A stretch of DNA of 64,000 bases, taken from NCBI RefSeq assembly GCF_900113375.1, contig NZ_FOPC01000013.1:1-64000 (forward strand), given 5' to 3'. The position numbers and the translations under genes are program-made. Position 1 is the stretch's first letter, and the number at the start of each line of letters is the position of its first letter. The notes beneath the pieces were generated by a model. The model made no database searches and was not told the DNA's origin. It worked only from the letters and a program-made list of their open reading frames with translations. Positions 32,319-43,268 of the stretch are shown here, in pieces. This stretch comes from Algoriphagus hitonicola. Lineage in GTDB: Bacteria > Bacteroidota > Bacteroidia > Cytophagales > Cyclobacteriaceae.

Positions 32319-33654
32319 AATTAGCATGTAAATCTTTTTGAATTTCTTCCAGTGATCTTCCTTTGGTTTCAGGCATTTTGAACCGCACCCAAATCAGCTG
32401 TCCGACCATCATCAAACAAAAGAAAGCGAAAATATAACCCGGACCGAATTGATTGGCAAAGAAAGGGAATACGTTTGCAATTACAGCAGCCAAAATCCAA
32501 TGCGTAAAGGAACCCAGGGACTGACCGTAAGCTCGGAGTTCGTTAGGAAACATTTCCGAAATAAATACCCAAATCACGGATCCTTGCCCAATCGCATGGG
32601 AAAGTATAAATCCAAAAACAAAGATTGGTAGCCAAAAGGAAGGGATTCCCGGACCCAGAAAATTGTAGGCCATCAGGGAAAGTGAAATGATGTATCCGAA
32701 AGAACCGATGTACATGAGTTTTATTCGCCCGAGACGATCGATGAGGTAGAGTCCGAGAAAGGTCCCAAACAGATTGATGATTCCGATTCCGATGGTAGAG
32801 ATGAGGGCATTTTCGGTCGATATTCCAGCCATCTCAAAGACCCGCGGTGCAAAATAAATGATAGCATTGATTCCAGAAACCTGATTGAAAAAGGCGATCA
32901 TTACCGCAAGCAAGGTGCTGGAGAAGTATTTTTTATTGAAAAGCGCCGAGAAACTGCCCTTGGCTTTTTCCAGTTTTTCTTCGGCAATAGCGAGGCGGAT
33001 GGATTCGTCCACGCCTTCGGGATCGGTTCGGGTTAAAATGGCTCTAGCCTGTGCTTGATCATTGAATTTGGAAATCAACCAACGCGGGCTTTCTGGAATT
33101 CGGAAGATCATCAAACTGTAAATCAAAGCCGGAATGCCTTCCACTGCCAGCATCCATCTCCAATCCTCGGGTAATCCCGCCGTTCCGATCAAATAATTGG
33201 AGACATAAGCGACCACAATTCCGAAAACGATATTGAATTGATAAAGGGCGACCAATAAACCTCTGTTTTTTGCAGGAGCAATTTCAGAAATATACATCGG
33301 TGCGACCACCGAAGATGCGCCTACTCCCAAACCTCCGATAAATCGAAAAAGAGTAAAAGAAGTCACGTCCCAGGCCAGTCCGGAGCCTACTGCGGAGACA
33401 AAATACAGCAACCCAATCCAGAGCAAACTTTTCTTTCGGCCCCATCGATCTGCTGGAATGCCTCCAAATATCGCCCCGATCACCGTCCCGTATAGCGCAG
33501 AAGCAATAGCCAAACCATGGATCCAGTCACTCAGCATCCAAACTTCCTGAATCGCACGCTCGGCACCCGATATTACCGCTGTATCAAATCCAAACAAAAA
33601 GCCGCCTAAAGCCGCTGTAATGGAAACAAAAAAGACGTATTTATTGGATGCCAT
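32308..33654 (-). CDS. Sugar porter family MFS transporter
   Basis: A 448-residue, 12-TM major facilitator. Sugar-porter signatures are present: GFLFGFDTAVISGA in TM1, DRWGRKKSLL between TM2 and TM3, PESPRWLIS at the end of TM6, DRLGRIKLMYIG in the second half, and PETKGRSLEEIQ after TM12. Such carriers are proton symporters or facilitators of hexoses or pentoses. The overlapping PfkB-type kinase points to fructose as cargo. Confidence 0.9.
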   Translation of the reverse strand: MASNKYVFFVSITAALGGFLFGFDTAVISGAERAIQEVWMLSDWIHGLAIASALYGTVIGAIFGGIPADRWGRKKSLLWIGLLYFVSAVGSGLAWDVTSFTLFRFIGGLGVGASSVVAPMYISEIAPAKNRGLLVALYQFNIVFGIVVAYVSNYLIGTAGLPEDWRWMLAVEGIPALIYSLMIFRIPESPRWLISKFNDQAQARAILTRTDPEGVDESIRLAIAEEKLEKAKGSFSALFNKKYFSSTLLAVMIAFFNQVSGINAIIYFAPRVFEMAGISTENALISTIGIGIINLFGTFLGLYLIDRLGRIKLMYIGSFGYIISLSLMAYNFLGPGIPSFWLPIFVFGFILSHAIGQGSVIWVFISEMFPNELRAYGQSLGSFTHWILAAVIANVFPFFANQFGPGYIFAFFCLMMVGQLIWVRFKMPETKGRSLEEIQKDLHANYVR

Positions 33655-34094
33655 GGATTTTTTGGGATTGAATATTTTACTAAACTAAAAAGAAGCCGAG
33701 GATTTCAAAACCAAGGTTCGAAATTTCGATCCGTGATTTGGTTTTTGAAAAAGTAAACGCTGTAGTAGAAAAGCCTGTTGACCTCCAGCAAAGAATCGGA
33801 AAATGATCTTTTTATTAGAGGCTTTCAGGAATGATCGGGTGATGTAGTGGAGAAAAGAATGGTGCTTTTTGCTCTACTCAAGTCGGAGCAATAATTTAAC
33901 TATAATCGCAGGTTTGAGAGCAAAGAGTGAATTGGCTTTTCAACAAGCTTACTGACCAACCAAATAATATTTTGTTTTTGCGCGAATTTTGACCCCTCGC
34001 CTTTTCATTATTTCTTATATTCGCAGGCGAAAAAGCATCAGGTTTTTAGCGGCCTTTGCTCTTTTATTCGTAGAACGTATATAAACCCAACCAT
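33655..34094. other. Intergenic gap between sugar porter and icmF
   Basis: Divergent promoter space of about 440 bp with no credible gene. An inverted repeat with outer arms AAAACCAA/TTTGGTTTT and inner palindrome CGAAATTTCG lies at 33707-33746. A possible icmF promoter is TTTTG (33987) plus TATATTCG (34016), one mismatch to consensus and with a slightly long 24-bp spacer. The rest shows nothing recognisable. Confidence 0.4.
33987..34023 (+). promoter_or_regulatory. Candidate icmF promoter
   Basis: TTTTG and TATATTCG resemble the -33/-7 pair, with one mismatch (C for T) and a 24-bp spacer. It would leave a leader of about 65 nt. Confidence 0.35.
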
Positions 34095-37000
34095 ATGACT
34101 ACCCAAGTCGAAATTTACAAACCCAAGAACCACATTCGAATGGTCACAGCGGCTTCCCTTTTTGACGGGCACGATGCTGCGATCAATATTATGCGTCGGA
34201 TCATCCAATCCACCGGATGCGAGGTGATTCACCTGGGGCACAATCGATCTGTTCAGGAGATCGTAGACTGCGCCATTCAGGAAGACGTGCAGGCCATTTC
34301 CATTACTTCGTATCAAGGCGGACATGTAGAGTTTTTTAAGTACATGTATGATTTGCTCCAAGAAAAAGGAGCCGGACATATTCGGATTTTCGGTGGAGGT
34401 GGAGGAACTATTCTTCCCGAGGAAATCAAGGAATTGCATGAGTATGGAATTTCCCGGATTTATTCTCCCGATGACGGCCGCTCCATGGGCTTGCAGGGAA
34501 TGATCAATGACTTGGTTTCCAAATGTGATTTTCCCATCGGAGATCAAGTTTCAGAGTCAGTTGAGTTATCAAAAGAAAACATTCCGCAGGTTGCCCGCTT
34601 GGTTTCTGCTTTTGAAAATTTCCCGGAAAACTCAAAAACCATCTTGGAGAAAGTACGGGAGAAAAGTAAACATTCAACCGTTCCCGTCTTGGGAATCACC
34701 GGAACAGGCGGTGCCGGAAAATCCTCGCTAGTCGATGAATTGGTTCGGAGATTTGTGATGGATTTTGAGGATAAAAGTCTGGCTATCATTTCGGTAGATC
34801 CCTCCAAGCGAAAAACTGGTGGAGCTTTACTTGGTGACCGGATTCGGATGAATTCCATCCATCATCCGCGGGTTTTTATGCGTTCTTTGGCTACCCGTCA
34901 GTCCAATTTGGCGCTATCGCGCTATGTGCAGGATGCCGTGGATACGGTCAAGGCTGCGGGGTTTGACTTGGTGATATTGGAAACTTCCGGTATCGGACAA
35001 TCCGACACTGAGATCATCGAGCATTCGGATCTTTCACTGTATGTGATGACTCCAGAATACGGAGCCGCTTCCCAATTGGAGAAAATCGACATGCTGGATT
35101 TTGCCGATGTGATTGCACTCAACAAGTTTGACAAGCGAGGTGCCTTGGATGCGATTCGGGATGTCAAAAAACAATACAAGCGAAATCATAATCTCTGGGA
35201 AACGAGTGACGAGGATATTCCTGTTTTTGGAACGATTGCCTCTCAGTTTAATGATCCCGGGATGAATCAGCTCTATCGGGCGATTATCTCAAAGGTAAAC
35301 GAGAAGTTTTCCAACTGGGAAAGCACATTTGAGCTTACCGCGGGAAGTTCCGAGAAAATCTACATCATCCCTCCAGCCCGGACACGCTACCTGAGTGAAA
35401 TCGCTGAAAACAACCGAAATTATGATCAGTGGGTAGAGGAGCAAAAGGAAATTGCGCAGCAACTCTATAGTATCCAAAAATCCATAGAAACTATCCAAGC
35501 TACCGGCATTGAGGACAAAGATCGACTTGCCAAAGAACTTCAGGAAGTTTATGCCCAAGTCGAGCTAAATCTGGACCCGAAAAACAAAAAATGGTTGGAG
35601 GATTGGCCGGAAGAAGCGGCTCGATACAAAGAAGAATATTACATTTTCAAAGTTCGTGACAAGGAGATCAAGGTAAAAACCCATCATCGCTCCCTTTCGG
35701 ATTCTCAAATCCCAAAAGTCGCTTTGCCAAAATATGAAGCTTGGGGAGAATTACTGAAATGGGGTTTGCGGGAAAATGTACCGGGTAAATTCCCTTACAC
35801 TGCGGGTGTTTTCCCATTCAAAAGAGAAGGAGAAGATCCGACACGGATGTTTGCAGGTGAAGGTGGGCCTGAGCGAACCAACAAGCGCTTTCACTACGTC
35901 TCCAAAGACATGCCTGCCAAGCGGCTTTCTACAGCCTTCGATTCAGTTACGCTTTACGGAGAAGATCCGGATTACCGGCCGGATATCTATGGGAAAATCG
36001 GTAACTCCGGCGTGAATGTTTGTTGTCTGGATGATGCCAAAAAATTATACTCCGGCTTCAACCTAGTTGATCCGATGACCTCAGTTTCGATGACGATCAA
36101 TGGCCCTGCAGCGACGATGACCGCATTTTTTATGAATGCTGCCATCGATCAACAGTGCGAGGTGTATATTAAAGCGAATGGACTGGAGGAAGAGGTTAAT
36201 CAAAAAATAGAGGCTATTTATAAGGATAAAGGAATCGATCGACCCAGTTATAAGGGAGCCATTCCCGAAGGAAATAATGGTTTGGGATTGATGCTTTTGG
36301 GAGTGACTGGAGATCAGGTTTTACCCAAGGAGGTGTATGAAAAAATCAAAGCCGATACCATTTCCAAAGTCAGAGGAACTGTACAGGCGGATATTTTAAA
36401 AGAAGATCAGGCCCAGAATACCTGCATTTTCTCCACCGAATTTTCCTTGAGACTGATGGGGGATGTGCAGCAGTATTTCATTGAACAAAAGGTTCGAAAT
36501 TTCTATTCGGTTTCCATTTCGGGTTATCACATCGCTGAGGCTGGTGCCAATCCGATTACCCAGTTGGCACTGACTTTATCCAATGGATTTACCTATGTGG
36601 AATACTACGTTTCCCGTGGGATGAATGTCAATGATTTTGCACCCAATCTTTCCTTCTTTTTCTCCAATGGAATCGATCCGGAATATGCTGTGATTGGTCG
36701 TGTAGCGAGACGGGTTTGGGCCAAAGCGATGAAATTGAAATATGGTGCCAATGAGCGTTCGCAAATGCTGAAGTACCATATCCAGACTTCGGGCCGATCC
36801 CTGCATGCCCAGGAAATCGACTTCAATGATATTCGGACGACACTTCAGGCGCTTTATGCGATTTATGACAATTGCAACTCCCTGCATACCAATGCTTACG
36901 ATGAAGCGATCACCACGCCTACTGAAGCATCGGTTCGACGTGCGATGGCTATTCAGCTGATTATCAATAAAGAATTGGGATTGGCCAAAAATGAAAATCC

Positions 37001-37472
37001 GCTCCAAGGGGCATTTATTATTGAGGAATTGACGGATTTGGTCGAAGAGGCGGTTTACTTGGAATTTGACCGGATTACAGAAAGGGGAGGCGTACTCGGC
37101 GCGATGGAAACGATGTATCAGCGCGGTAAAATTCAGGAAGAAAGCATGCACTACGAAATGCTAAAACATACCGGCGAATATCCGATTATCGGAGTGAATA
37201 CCTTCTTGGCAAGTGACGGTTCTCCTACGGTCACACCAGGTGAAGTGATTCGCGCTACTTCTGAGGAAAAAGAGGCTCAGATCCAAACACTGAATAAACT
37301 TCACAAGGCCTATGCAGGCAAGGAAGAGGAGCAATTAATGAATTTGAAAAAGGCAGCGGTAAATAATGAAAATGTCTTTGAGCGATTGATGGAAGCGGCA
37401 AAGTTTTGTTCGCTTGGCCAAATTACTCGGGCACTTTATGAAGTGGGCGGGCAGTACCGCAGAAATATGTAA
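34095..37472 (+). CDS. icmF: Fused isobutyryl-CoA mutase IcmF
   Basis: A 1125-residue single-chain fusion of three parts. Residues 1-140 form the cobalamin-binding domain with Asp24-x-His26 (DGHDAA; the usual DxHxxG ends in Ala here). Residues about 190-420 form a MeaI-type G-protein chaperone with the P-loop [13 protein letters not shown] near residue 199. Residues about 560-1090 form the mutase barrel, with [20 protein letters not shown]. That segment and the domain order match IcmF and not methylmalonyl-CoA mutase. It interconverts isobutyryl- and n-butyryl-CoA, and some homologues also act on pivalyl-CoA. The gene stands first on its strand. Confidence 0.92.
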   Translation: MTTQVEIYKPKNHIRMVTAASLFDGHDAAINIMRRIIQSTGCEVIHLGHNRSVQEIVDCAIQEDVQAISITSYQGGHVEFFKYMYDLLQEKGAGHIRIFGGGGGTILPEEIKELHEYGISRIYSPDDGRSMGLQGMINDLVSKCDFPIGDQVSESVELSKENIPQVARLVSAFENFPENSKTILEKVREKSKHSTVPVLGITGTGGAGKSSLVDELVRRFVMDFEDKSLAIISVDPSKRKTGGALLGDRIRMNSIHHPRVFMRSLATRQSNLALSRYVQDAVDTVKAAGFDLVILETSGIGQSDTEIIEHSDLSLYVMTPEYGAASQLEKIDMLDFADVIALNKFDKRGALDAIRDVKKQYKRNHNLWETSDEDIPVFGTIASQFNDPGMNQLYRAIISKVNEKFSNWESTFELTAGSSEKIYIIPPARTRYLSEIAENNRNYDQWVEEQKEIAQQLYSIQKSIETIQATGIEDKDRLAKELQEVYAQVELNLDPKNKKWLEDWPEEAARYKEEYYIFKVRDKEIKVKTHHRSLSDSQIPKVALPKYEAWGELLKWGLRENVPGKFPYTAGVFPFKREGEDPTRMFAGEGGPERTNKRFHYVSKDMPAKRLSTAFDSVTLYGEDPDYRPDIYGKIGNSGVNVCCLDDAKKLYSGFNLVDPMTSVSMTINGPAATMTAFFMNAAIDQQCEVYIKANGLEEEVNQKIEAIYKDKGIDRPSYKGAIPEGNNGLGLMLLGVTGDQVLPKEVYEKIKADTISKVRGTVQADILKEDQAQNTCIFSTEFSLRLMGDVQQYFIEQKVRNFYSVSISGYHIAEAGANPITQLALTLSNGFTYVEYYVSRGMNVNDFAPNLSFFFSNGIDPEYAVIGRVARRVWAKAMKLKYGANERSQMLKYHIQTSGRSLHAQEIDFNDIRTTLQALYAIYDNCNSLHTNAYDEAITTPTEASVRRAMAIQLIINKELGLAKNENPLQGAFIIEELTDLVEEAVYLEFDRITERGGVLGAMETMYQRGKIQEESMHYEMLKHTGEYPIIGVNTFLASDGSPTVTPGEVIRATSEEKEAQIQTLNKLHKAYAGKEEEQLMNLKKAAVNNENVFERLMEAAKFCSLGQITRALYEVGGQYRRNM

Positions 37473-37514
37473 TTTGTCCGTTTAAGCTAAAATAATAAAG
37501 GTTAAAATAACGCC

Positions 37515-37931
37515 ATGTCAAAACGAAATGTCACCGTCCGAATGAAGGCGGATTATGAATACGAAGCGGTCAATCAGCAGGGAAATAAAGTGCAGATCGA
37601 CATGTATGATGCTCCTGACAAAAGAGCCCAATCGCCCATGGATTTATTGCTTTCTGCCCTGGGAGGTTGTGCCTCGGTGGATGCGGTACTGATGATGAAA
37701 AAGAAGCGAAAGGAAATCCTGGATTTTTATGTGGAAGTAGAAGGGATTCGAAATGAAGGAATTCCTGCATTTTATACCGATATCCATCTGAAATTCATTT
37801 TGGTCTCGCCCAATGCCAACGAAGAGGAGTTTGCGAAAGTGGTAGCGCTGTCGGTAGAAAAATATTGCTCGGTTTCTTCCTCACTCAAGTCACGGGTGAC
37901 CTTTTCCTCGGAAGTCAAAAAAGCATTATGA
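37515..37931 (+). CDS. OsmC-family protein
   Basis: A 138-residue OsmC/Ohr-fold protein. The first family cysteine is in SALGGCASVDAVLMM and the second in VEKYCSVSSSL. Family members reduce organic hydroperoxides via these thiols; the YhfA/OsmC branch rather than Ohr is suggested by the DAPDKRAQSPMDLLLSALGGC segment. It lies 42 bp after icmF and its stop overlaps the next small gene (ATGA). Confidence 0.85.
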   Translation: MSKRNVTVRMKADYEYEAVNQQGNKVQIDMYDAPDKRAQSPMDLLLSALGGCASVDAVLMMKKKRKEILDFYVEVEGIRNEGIPAFYTDIHLKFILVSPNANEEEFAKVVALSVEKYCSVSSSLKSRVTFSSEVKKAL

Positions 37932-38167
37932 GAGTAGTCAAAGAATTGGTTCAGGAGGATGTACGGATCAGTATCTTCTCCTGGAACAATAAATACCTGT
38001 TGAAATTTGAGTTGGGACCCTTGGAGCAGACCTTCAAACTCAGTGAAATGGATGTGCTGGAGGAGGCTGATCTTGAGCAGTTTTTAACGGGGGATTTTTT
38101 CAAAAAAGTGGTCGAAAGATTTGAGGAAATGGGAAAAACATTTCGTGAGCAATTGGAAAATTTATAA
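37928..38167 (+). CDS. Small conserved-looking protein coupled to osmC
   Basis: A 79-residue charged protein with no Cys and no signal: MRVVKELVQEDVRISIF, KYLLKFELGPLEQTFKL, then an acidic helix. The ATG overlaps the OsmC stop as ATGA, so translational coupling is likely and supports the start; an in-frame upstream reading lies within OsmC and is rejected. I recognise no domain; similar short proteins are common in the phylum, but the function is unknown. Confidence 0.65.
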   Translation: MRVVKELVQEDVRISIFSWNNKYLLKFELGPLEQTFKLSEMDVLEEADLEQFLTGDFFKKVVERFEEMGKTFREQLENL

Positions 38168-38188
38168 TTTCAGAAAATCTCTGAATTT

Positions 38189-39196
38189 ATGCGTTTTTCT
38201 ATCCCTGTTGTTCTTTTGATTTTAGCCTTGCTGATTTCATGTGATTCCTCGACTTCTGTGAAGACTCGAGAACAGCGGATTTACATGGAGCGGGTGGTTT
38301 TTACTATTGAGGAAGAGCTCAGGTTGCTTTCTGATGAAATCGAGGAACTGGCTAGATTCAGTGAATTTTTACTGGAAAAGCAAGATAGCCTTCGCCCGCT
38401 ACAAGATCCCAATCGATATGAGTTTAAGGGATATTATTCTTCCAATTCCATCGATACACTTGAGGGGAAAAGTTCGGTGATTTTATTGAACAAATGCCCC
38501 GATATCGCAAAAGCAAAAAATGATATACTGGTGACTAACGGGTTGGATTCGGCATTTGCTGAGCTCTACGCCAAGTATGATTTGATCGAGCAGGTATATA
38601 GTAATTCAAACTTGCAATTGTCACGAGTTTATCCTCCTTATGACGTGGTCAATATCGTGGACCCGGATATTGATGTGACCAAATTCAATTTTTTTTATGA
38701 AGGCGATGAAGAACACAATCCCAGCCGTGGACCGGTTTGGATTCCCGAGCCCTATGTGGATCCGGCGGGTCGGGGATGGATTTTATCCCTTGTTCATCCG
38801 GTGTATTATCAGGATGAGTTGCATTCGGTGATCGGGATAGATCTTACCGTCAATGACATCATTCAGGGATTTTTAGAAGAGGAGAAAGGCAATTATATTA
38901 TTGTCAATAAAAAGGGAGATATCGTAGCAGGAAAAGCTACGGCAATAGAGGCATTGAGTATGCCGCCGCTGCGAAATCACGTGTATTTGGAAACCATCAA
39001 TTCGGATAATTTCCGGATCTCGGATTACAACCTCTTTAATAGCAAAAGCAGAGAAGTCCGAAGTATGGGACAGACCTTCCTGATGGCTAAAGACAATCAT
39101 TTTAGTTTTGTAGAGGAATCCTTTTTAAACGATGCGGTTTGTAAGTCATTTTCCGCGATAGATTGGTACCTTATTCGGATCAACGATAACTACTGA
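38189..39196 (+). CDS. Cache-like sensor lipoprotein
   Basis: A 335-residue lipoprotein: signal LILALLISC with Cys18, a helical stretch (about 25-70), then a Cache/PDC-like domain. The RGPVWIPEPYVDPAGRGWILSLVHPVYY segment and VIGIDLTVNDII resemble the ligand-binding and closing strands of dCache sensors, but no kinase or membrane domain is attached. Its stop overlaps the hybrid kinase start (TGATG), so it is probably a separate sensing subunit that binds a small molecule and feeds that kinase. The binding role is inferred. Confidence 0.72.
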   Translation: MRFSIPVVLLILALLISCDSSTSVKTREQRIYMERVVFTIEEELRLLSDEIEELARFSEFLLEKQDSLRPLQDPNRYEFKGYYSSNSIDTLEGKSSVILLNKCPDIAKAKNDILVTNGLDSAFAELYAKYDLIEQVYSNSNLQLSRVYPPYDVVNIVDPDIDVTKFNFFYEGDEEHNPSRGPVWIPEPYVDPAGRGWILSLVHPVYYQDELHSVIGIDLTVNDIIQGFLEEEKGNYIIVNKKGDIVAGKATAIEALSMPPLRNHVYLETINSDNFRISDYNLFNSKSREVRSMGQTFLMAKDNHFSFVEESFLNDAVCKSFSAIDWYLIRINDNY

Positions 39197-42051
39197 TGAT
39201 AGGTAAAGCTAAATGGCATTCTAATTTTTGGTTGACGCTAACGGCCGGTACTTTATTGGTGGTTTTGGTGATTATTTTAGGATTGAGTTTTTTCGATGCC
39301 ATTTTTGAAGCACAGATTAATTCCCGAAAAGAGTTTCTTTACAAACAGACCGAACTCGCTGCCCAAAGTTTGGAAATGGATATCCGTCGTTTTGAGGATG
39401 AGGGCAAAGGCTTGATCAGTTATTTGGAGGATCCTTTTCACGAATTGGATGATTACGATGAGGAGTTGACTTCTGCGGCAAGGCGCTTTTTCAATGCCTA
39501 TCCGGGATTGATCGATACCGCTTGGGTGGATATGCAGGATTCGGTTTTGATTTTTACACTTACTGATCGGAATAATTTTATCCGTACCCAGTCTACGGAA
39601 GCTTATCCCGAGGCTGGTTCTAGGCGGTATACCTACGATGTGATCGGGAAAAAGGGCTTCCGGATTATTTATTCGCTCAATTTGATTGATTTTACCAAGG
39701 AAAAGGTGCTCAATTATTACCTCAATCCAGGAGGAGCTAAGTTTATGATTTTCAATGATGGATTGATCGATTTGAGTTCCTATGGTTCTTCCGGGATTGA
39801 ATTTTCACCCCAAAACCTCCAACCTGTCTTGGAGGATTTGTCTCTGGGTTTGAAAGGACTTTATGAGTTAAAATGGCGAAAAGACGGTGAAAATGTCTCC
39901 GGTATTTTGGCGCAATATCCCTTTAGTTTTGATTTGACTAGCCGAATGGGAACGCTGGTGTTTTTAGTGCCGGTGGAGGGGTTGCAGTCTGGGATCTATG
40001 GCACTTACTTGTTGCTGTTTTTGGGATTTGTGATCCTCTTGATCTTTACGATTGGGTTTTTCATCGTTTCCATTAAAAACAACCTGGAAGCGGATCGAAT
40101 CAAAGAAGAAAATATCCGAGAAATTTCAGTGCTATTTGAGCAGCAGAACCTGCTCTTGCAGGAACTCCGTGGTTTTGTGTTTTTTCATGATGCCAAGGGC
40201 GAAATCACTCGCGTCAGTGATGAGGTAGAAGAAATTTTAGGCCATCCTAAATCTGATTTTGTAAAGGCTTTTAACAGGGAGATTGAGCATCAGGATGTTG
40301 ATCAAATTCAGTACAATGTGAAAATGGCAGTGGCTGAGCACAAGGACGTGATCGATTTGGAATATGATTATCATCATCCGGATGGTCGTCAGGTTCGACT
40401 ACGGGTATTCGAAAAATTGGTCTATGATGAAGCTGGAGACTTTACCGGTGGGATGGGAATTTGCACGGATATTACGGCGAACTATCTGGCAAACCTGAAA
40501 ATTATTGAAAGTGAAAATAGGCTACGAACTCTGATCGGAAATATTCCGGATATTCTTTTTATTTATAATAATGAGGGGGTGGTGCAGGATTTTCATGTGC
40601 AGGAAAAGGGGAATATCTTTGATGCCTCCCAGGCCACGGTAGGACAAAAACTGGATGACTTTGTTCCTCATGGGCAGGCAAGTTTGGTGAGAGGAGCATT
40701 TAACGAAGCCCGGAAATATGGGGAGATGAAGGCTGTGGATGTCAAATGGGAATCTCCAATGGGAGAGCGGCATTATGAAATCCGCTTTTTTCCCTTGGAT
40801 TCGGATCGGATGATGTCTATTTCTAAGGAAATCACCGGGCAAAAAATCTGGGAAAAAGGCCTCGTCGATGCCATGAAAGCGGCAGATCAGGCAAGCCGCG
40901 CCAAATCCGAATTTTTGGCCAATATGAGTCATGAAATTCGTACTCCGATGAACGGCCTGTTGGGAATTATTGATCTGCTGGAGCATACGGATTTAAACAG
41001 GATTCAGCGGCAGTACGTGGACATCATCAAAAACTCCGGGAACACCCTGCTGTCCATTATCAAGGATATTTTGGACTATTCCAAAATCGAGGCGGGAAAA
41101 GTTGAGATTCATTCCGAACAGTTTGACCCAATGGATGAACTGGAAAAACAAGCCCAGATTCTTTCTGGCTTGGCCAAAAAGAAGAAAATCCGGTTTACGA
41201 TTGAAAAGGAAAACCTAGAGCCTCTGATCGTATCTGCAGATCGAGTGAAGCTCAATCAGATCTTTTTGAATCTGGTTGGCAATGCCATCAAATTTACCAA
41301 TGAAGGAGGTAAGGTCGGTGTGAAATTGACCATGGAGCCCATTTCGGAATATTTACTTTTTTTAAAATGCCGCATCACCGATACCGGAATCGGAATTTCT
41401 CAGGAGCATTTGGAGCACCTAACTGACCCTTTTTATCAAATAGAAAGTTCATCCACGAGAAGTTATCAGGGAACAGGCTTAGGATTGGCAATTGCCAAAA
41501 AACTGATCGAGCTGATGGGCGGTGAACTGGAGATCGAAAGTGAAGTCGGTCAAGGTTCTGAATTTACTTTTGGGATTATCGTCAAAAAAGTCTCTCAGGG
41601 AGAACTTGAGCAGGAGGCCAAGTCGCCGATTAGCTGGAAAGAAGTCAGAGAAAAGGGAAAGGATACCCCATTTAAAATCTTGGTCACAGAAGATAATGAT
41701 TTGAATCTTCAGCTATTGGAGTTGATGCTGGAGCAGCTGGGCTTTGAGTACAAAATCGCCAAAAATGGTTTGGAGGCGATTGAAAAAGTCAAGGAAGAGG
41801 ACTTTGATGTGGTGCTGATGGATGTGCAGATGCCGCTGATGAATGGGCTGGAAGCCAGCCGGGAAATCCGTAATCTTCCTGGAAAAGAAAAGCTGATTAT
41901 TATTGGGCTATCGGCCAATGTCTTCGATGACGATAAGATTTTGGCGATCGAAGCCGGGATGAATGATTATCTCACGAAGCCTATTCGGCTGGCTGTGTTG
42001 GCAGAGAAATTAGAATTTTACCTGCAGAAGTTGATTGAAAAGAGTAGGTAG
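39196..42051 (+). CDS. Hybrid sensor histidine kinase / response regulator
   Basis: A 951-residue hybrid kinase. TM1 is about residues 12-34, an extracytoplasmic sensor domain runs to about 270, TM2 is about 273-297, then two PAS domains (about 320-430 and 440-550), HisKA with phospho-accepting His579 in NMSHEIRTPMNG, HATPase_c (NLVGNAIKF, DTGIGIS, GTGLGLAIAKKL), and a C-terminal receiver with Asp876 in VVLMDVQMPLMNG and the switch Lys in LTKPI. No output domain is attached, so phosphate must go on to an Hpt protein or another regulator not found here. The upstream lipoprotein overlaps it. Confidence 0.92.
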   Translation: MIGKAKWHSNFWLTLTAGTLLVVLVIILGLSFFDAIFEAQINSRKEFLYKQTELAAQSLEMDIRRFEDEGKGLISYLEDPFHELDDYDEELTSAARRFFNAYPGLIDTAWVDMQDSVLIFTLTDRNNFIRTQSTEAYPEAGSRRYTYDVIGKKGFRIIYSLNLIDFTKEKVLNYYLNPGGAKFMIFNDGLIDLSSYGSSGIEFSPQNLQPVLEDLSLGLKGLYELKWRKDGENVSGILAQYPFSFDLTSRMGTLVFLVPVEGLQSGIYGTYLLLFLGFVILLIFTIGFFIVSIKNNLEADRIKEENIREISVLFEQQNLLLQELRGFVFFHDAKGEITRVSDEVEEILGHPKSDFVKAFNREIEHQDVDQIQYNVKMAVAEHKDVIDLEYDYHHPDGRQVRLRVFEKLVYDEAGDFTGGMGICTDITANYLANLKIIESENRLRTLIGNIPDILFIYNNEGVVQDFHVQEKGNIFDASQATVGQKLDDFVPHGQASLVRGAFNEARKYGEMKAVDVKWESPMGERHYEIRFFPLDSDRMMSISKEITGQKIWEKGLVDAMKAADQASRAKSEFLANMSHEIRTPMNGLLGIIDLLEHTDLNRIQRQYVDIIKNSGNTLLSIIKDILDYSKIEAGKVEIHSEQFDPMDELEKQAQILSGLAKKKKIRFTIEKENLEPLIVSADRVKLNQIFLNLVGNAIKFTNEGGKVGVKLTMEPISEYLLFLKCRITDTGIGISQEHLEHLTDPFYQIESSSTRSYQGTGLGLAIAKKLIELMGGELEIESEVGQGSEFTFGIIVKKVSQGELEQEAKSPISWKEVREKGKDTPFKILVTEDNDLNLQLLELMLEQLGFEYKIAKNGLEAIEKVKEEDFDVVLMDVQMPLMNGLEASREIRNLPGKEKLIIIGLSANVFDDDKILAIEAGMNDYLTKPIRLAVLAEKLEFYLQKLIEKSR

Positions 42052-42168
42052 CTGGTCGGCAAACTGTCAAGCTATGTAATAATTAAAAACAATAGACAAG
42101 CCTCGGTTTAGGTAGTTCTTTTGTTCAATTTTTATAGAGTTGAATGAAGTGCTTAAGAATAAGTATAT

Positions 42169-42633
42169 CTAATGGTTATTTTTCAAAGTAATTTTCATTC
42201 CTTCATGAGAAGGGTTAAATCCCAAACTCTCGTAAAATTTAATCGCCTCGGGTCTTTTTTTATCCGTCGTTAATTGTAGCAAATGCGCATTCCGTTCTTT
42301 CGCTCTATTTATTGCCCATTCAAACATCGCTTTTCCAATGCCGATTCCTCTTCTGTCTTTTTTAATTCTGACAGCTTCTATCTGCGCTCTAATTCCCCCT
42401 TGATAAGTCAGGTATTGGATAAATGACAGCTGTAAAGTCCCGATTACTTCTGCATTTTCATCTTCTACGACAATAAGTTCTTGATTTGGATCAGCATTTA
42501 TTTTTACAAAAGCGGCCAGATATTCAGCAGGCAAGGGAATCTGAAAATTTTCTCTGGTTTTTCCCAATTCATCATCGGCAAGCATTTCCACAATTATTGC
42601 CACATCCTTTCTTGTTGCTTTTCTAAATTTCAT
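42169..42633 (-). CDS. GNAT-family N-acetyltransferase
   Basis: A 154-residue GNAT enzyme starting MKFRKATRKDVAIIVEML. Motif A is AVRIKKDRRGIGIGKAMFEW with the RGIGIG acetyl-CoA loop, and motif B is AIKFYESLGF near the end. I chose ATG 42633, as the longer frame to 42753 adds 40 residues unlike the family. Such proteins often acetylate small amines; the substrate is unknown. Confidence 0.82.
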   Translation of the reverse strand: MKFRKATRKDVAIIVEMLADDELGKTRENFQIPLPAEYLAAFVKINADPNQELIVVEDENAEVIGTLQLSFIQYLTYQGGIRAQIEAVRIKKDRRGIGIGKAMFEWAINRAKERNAHLLQLTTDKKRPEAIKFYESLGFNPSHEGMKITLKNNH

Positions 42634-42786
42634 CCTTTCGTTTACTTTAAATTCCGATACATGATTCTCTTTTCTGTGTAAAAAATTCAGAAATCGCCTA
42701 TTGATCCAGGCAAAGTGTATTGTTCCAAAGGGGGACATGGAGACAGGGAACATTTTGGTTTCATATAATTTTTTGCTTCTGAATTT

Positions 42787-43137
42787 TTAAATTCTTTGCC
42801 CAAATGTCAGCAAATTATTATCCGGGTCAAGTAAGGCAAATTCCTTCTGGCTCCAGGGTTTGATTTCTAAATGTCCGTTAGGATGTATGGGTATGTCATT
42901 GGCAATCATTGATTGATAAAGTGTCTCGATGTCCTCAGTTCTGATGTAAACCTGTCCGTAGTTTTCATTGGGGTCAAGTCCTTTGAATTCAAAAAAATGG
43001 ATTTCTATATGGTCTTTTCCAACGATCAAATAGTTTCCATAATCTCCGAGCAGGGTAAAACCTAAATTATCCAGGTAATAGTCCTTTGTTCGATCGATAT
43101 CTCGCATGGGTAACTTTGGATTAATGGCTGTGAGCAT
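42787..43137 (-). CDS. VOC-fold (glyoxalase/bleomycin-resistance) protein
   Basis: A 116-residue VOC-superfamily protein with the two beta-alpha-beta-beta-beta units: PKLPMRDIDRTKDYYLDNLGF, then ETLYQSMIANDIP and KEFALLDPDNNLLTFGQ. It resembles bleomycin-resistance-type binding proteins; metal ligands are not obvious, so it may bind or modify a small molecule. It lies 33 bp before the GNAT reading frame and could be cotranscribed. Confidence 0.78.
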   Translation of the reverse strand: MLTAINPKLPMRDIDRTKDYYLDNLGFTLLGDYGNYLIVGKDHIEIHFFEFKGLDPNENYGQVYIRTEDIETLYQSMIANDIPIHPNGHLEIKPWSQKEFALLDPDNNLLTFGQRI

Positions 43138-43268
43138 AAGTCTAAAATTTAGTTGTCAATTTTTGGAGGTTATTTTCAGGCTAAAAAATGGTTGTAATTC
43201 TTTATCTATGAAAATTAAAACTTGTCCGCATGCTGAATATAAAAAATAAATTTTGTGATAATCTGCTA

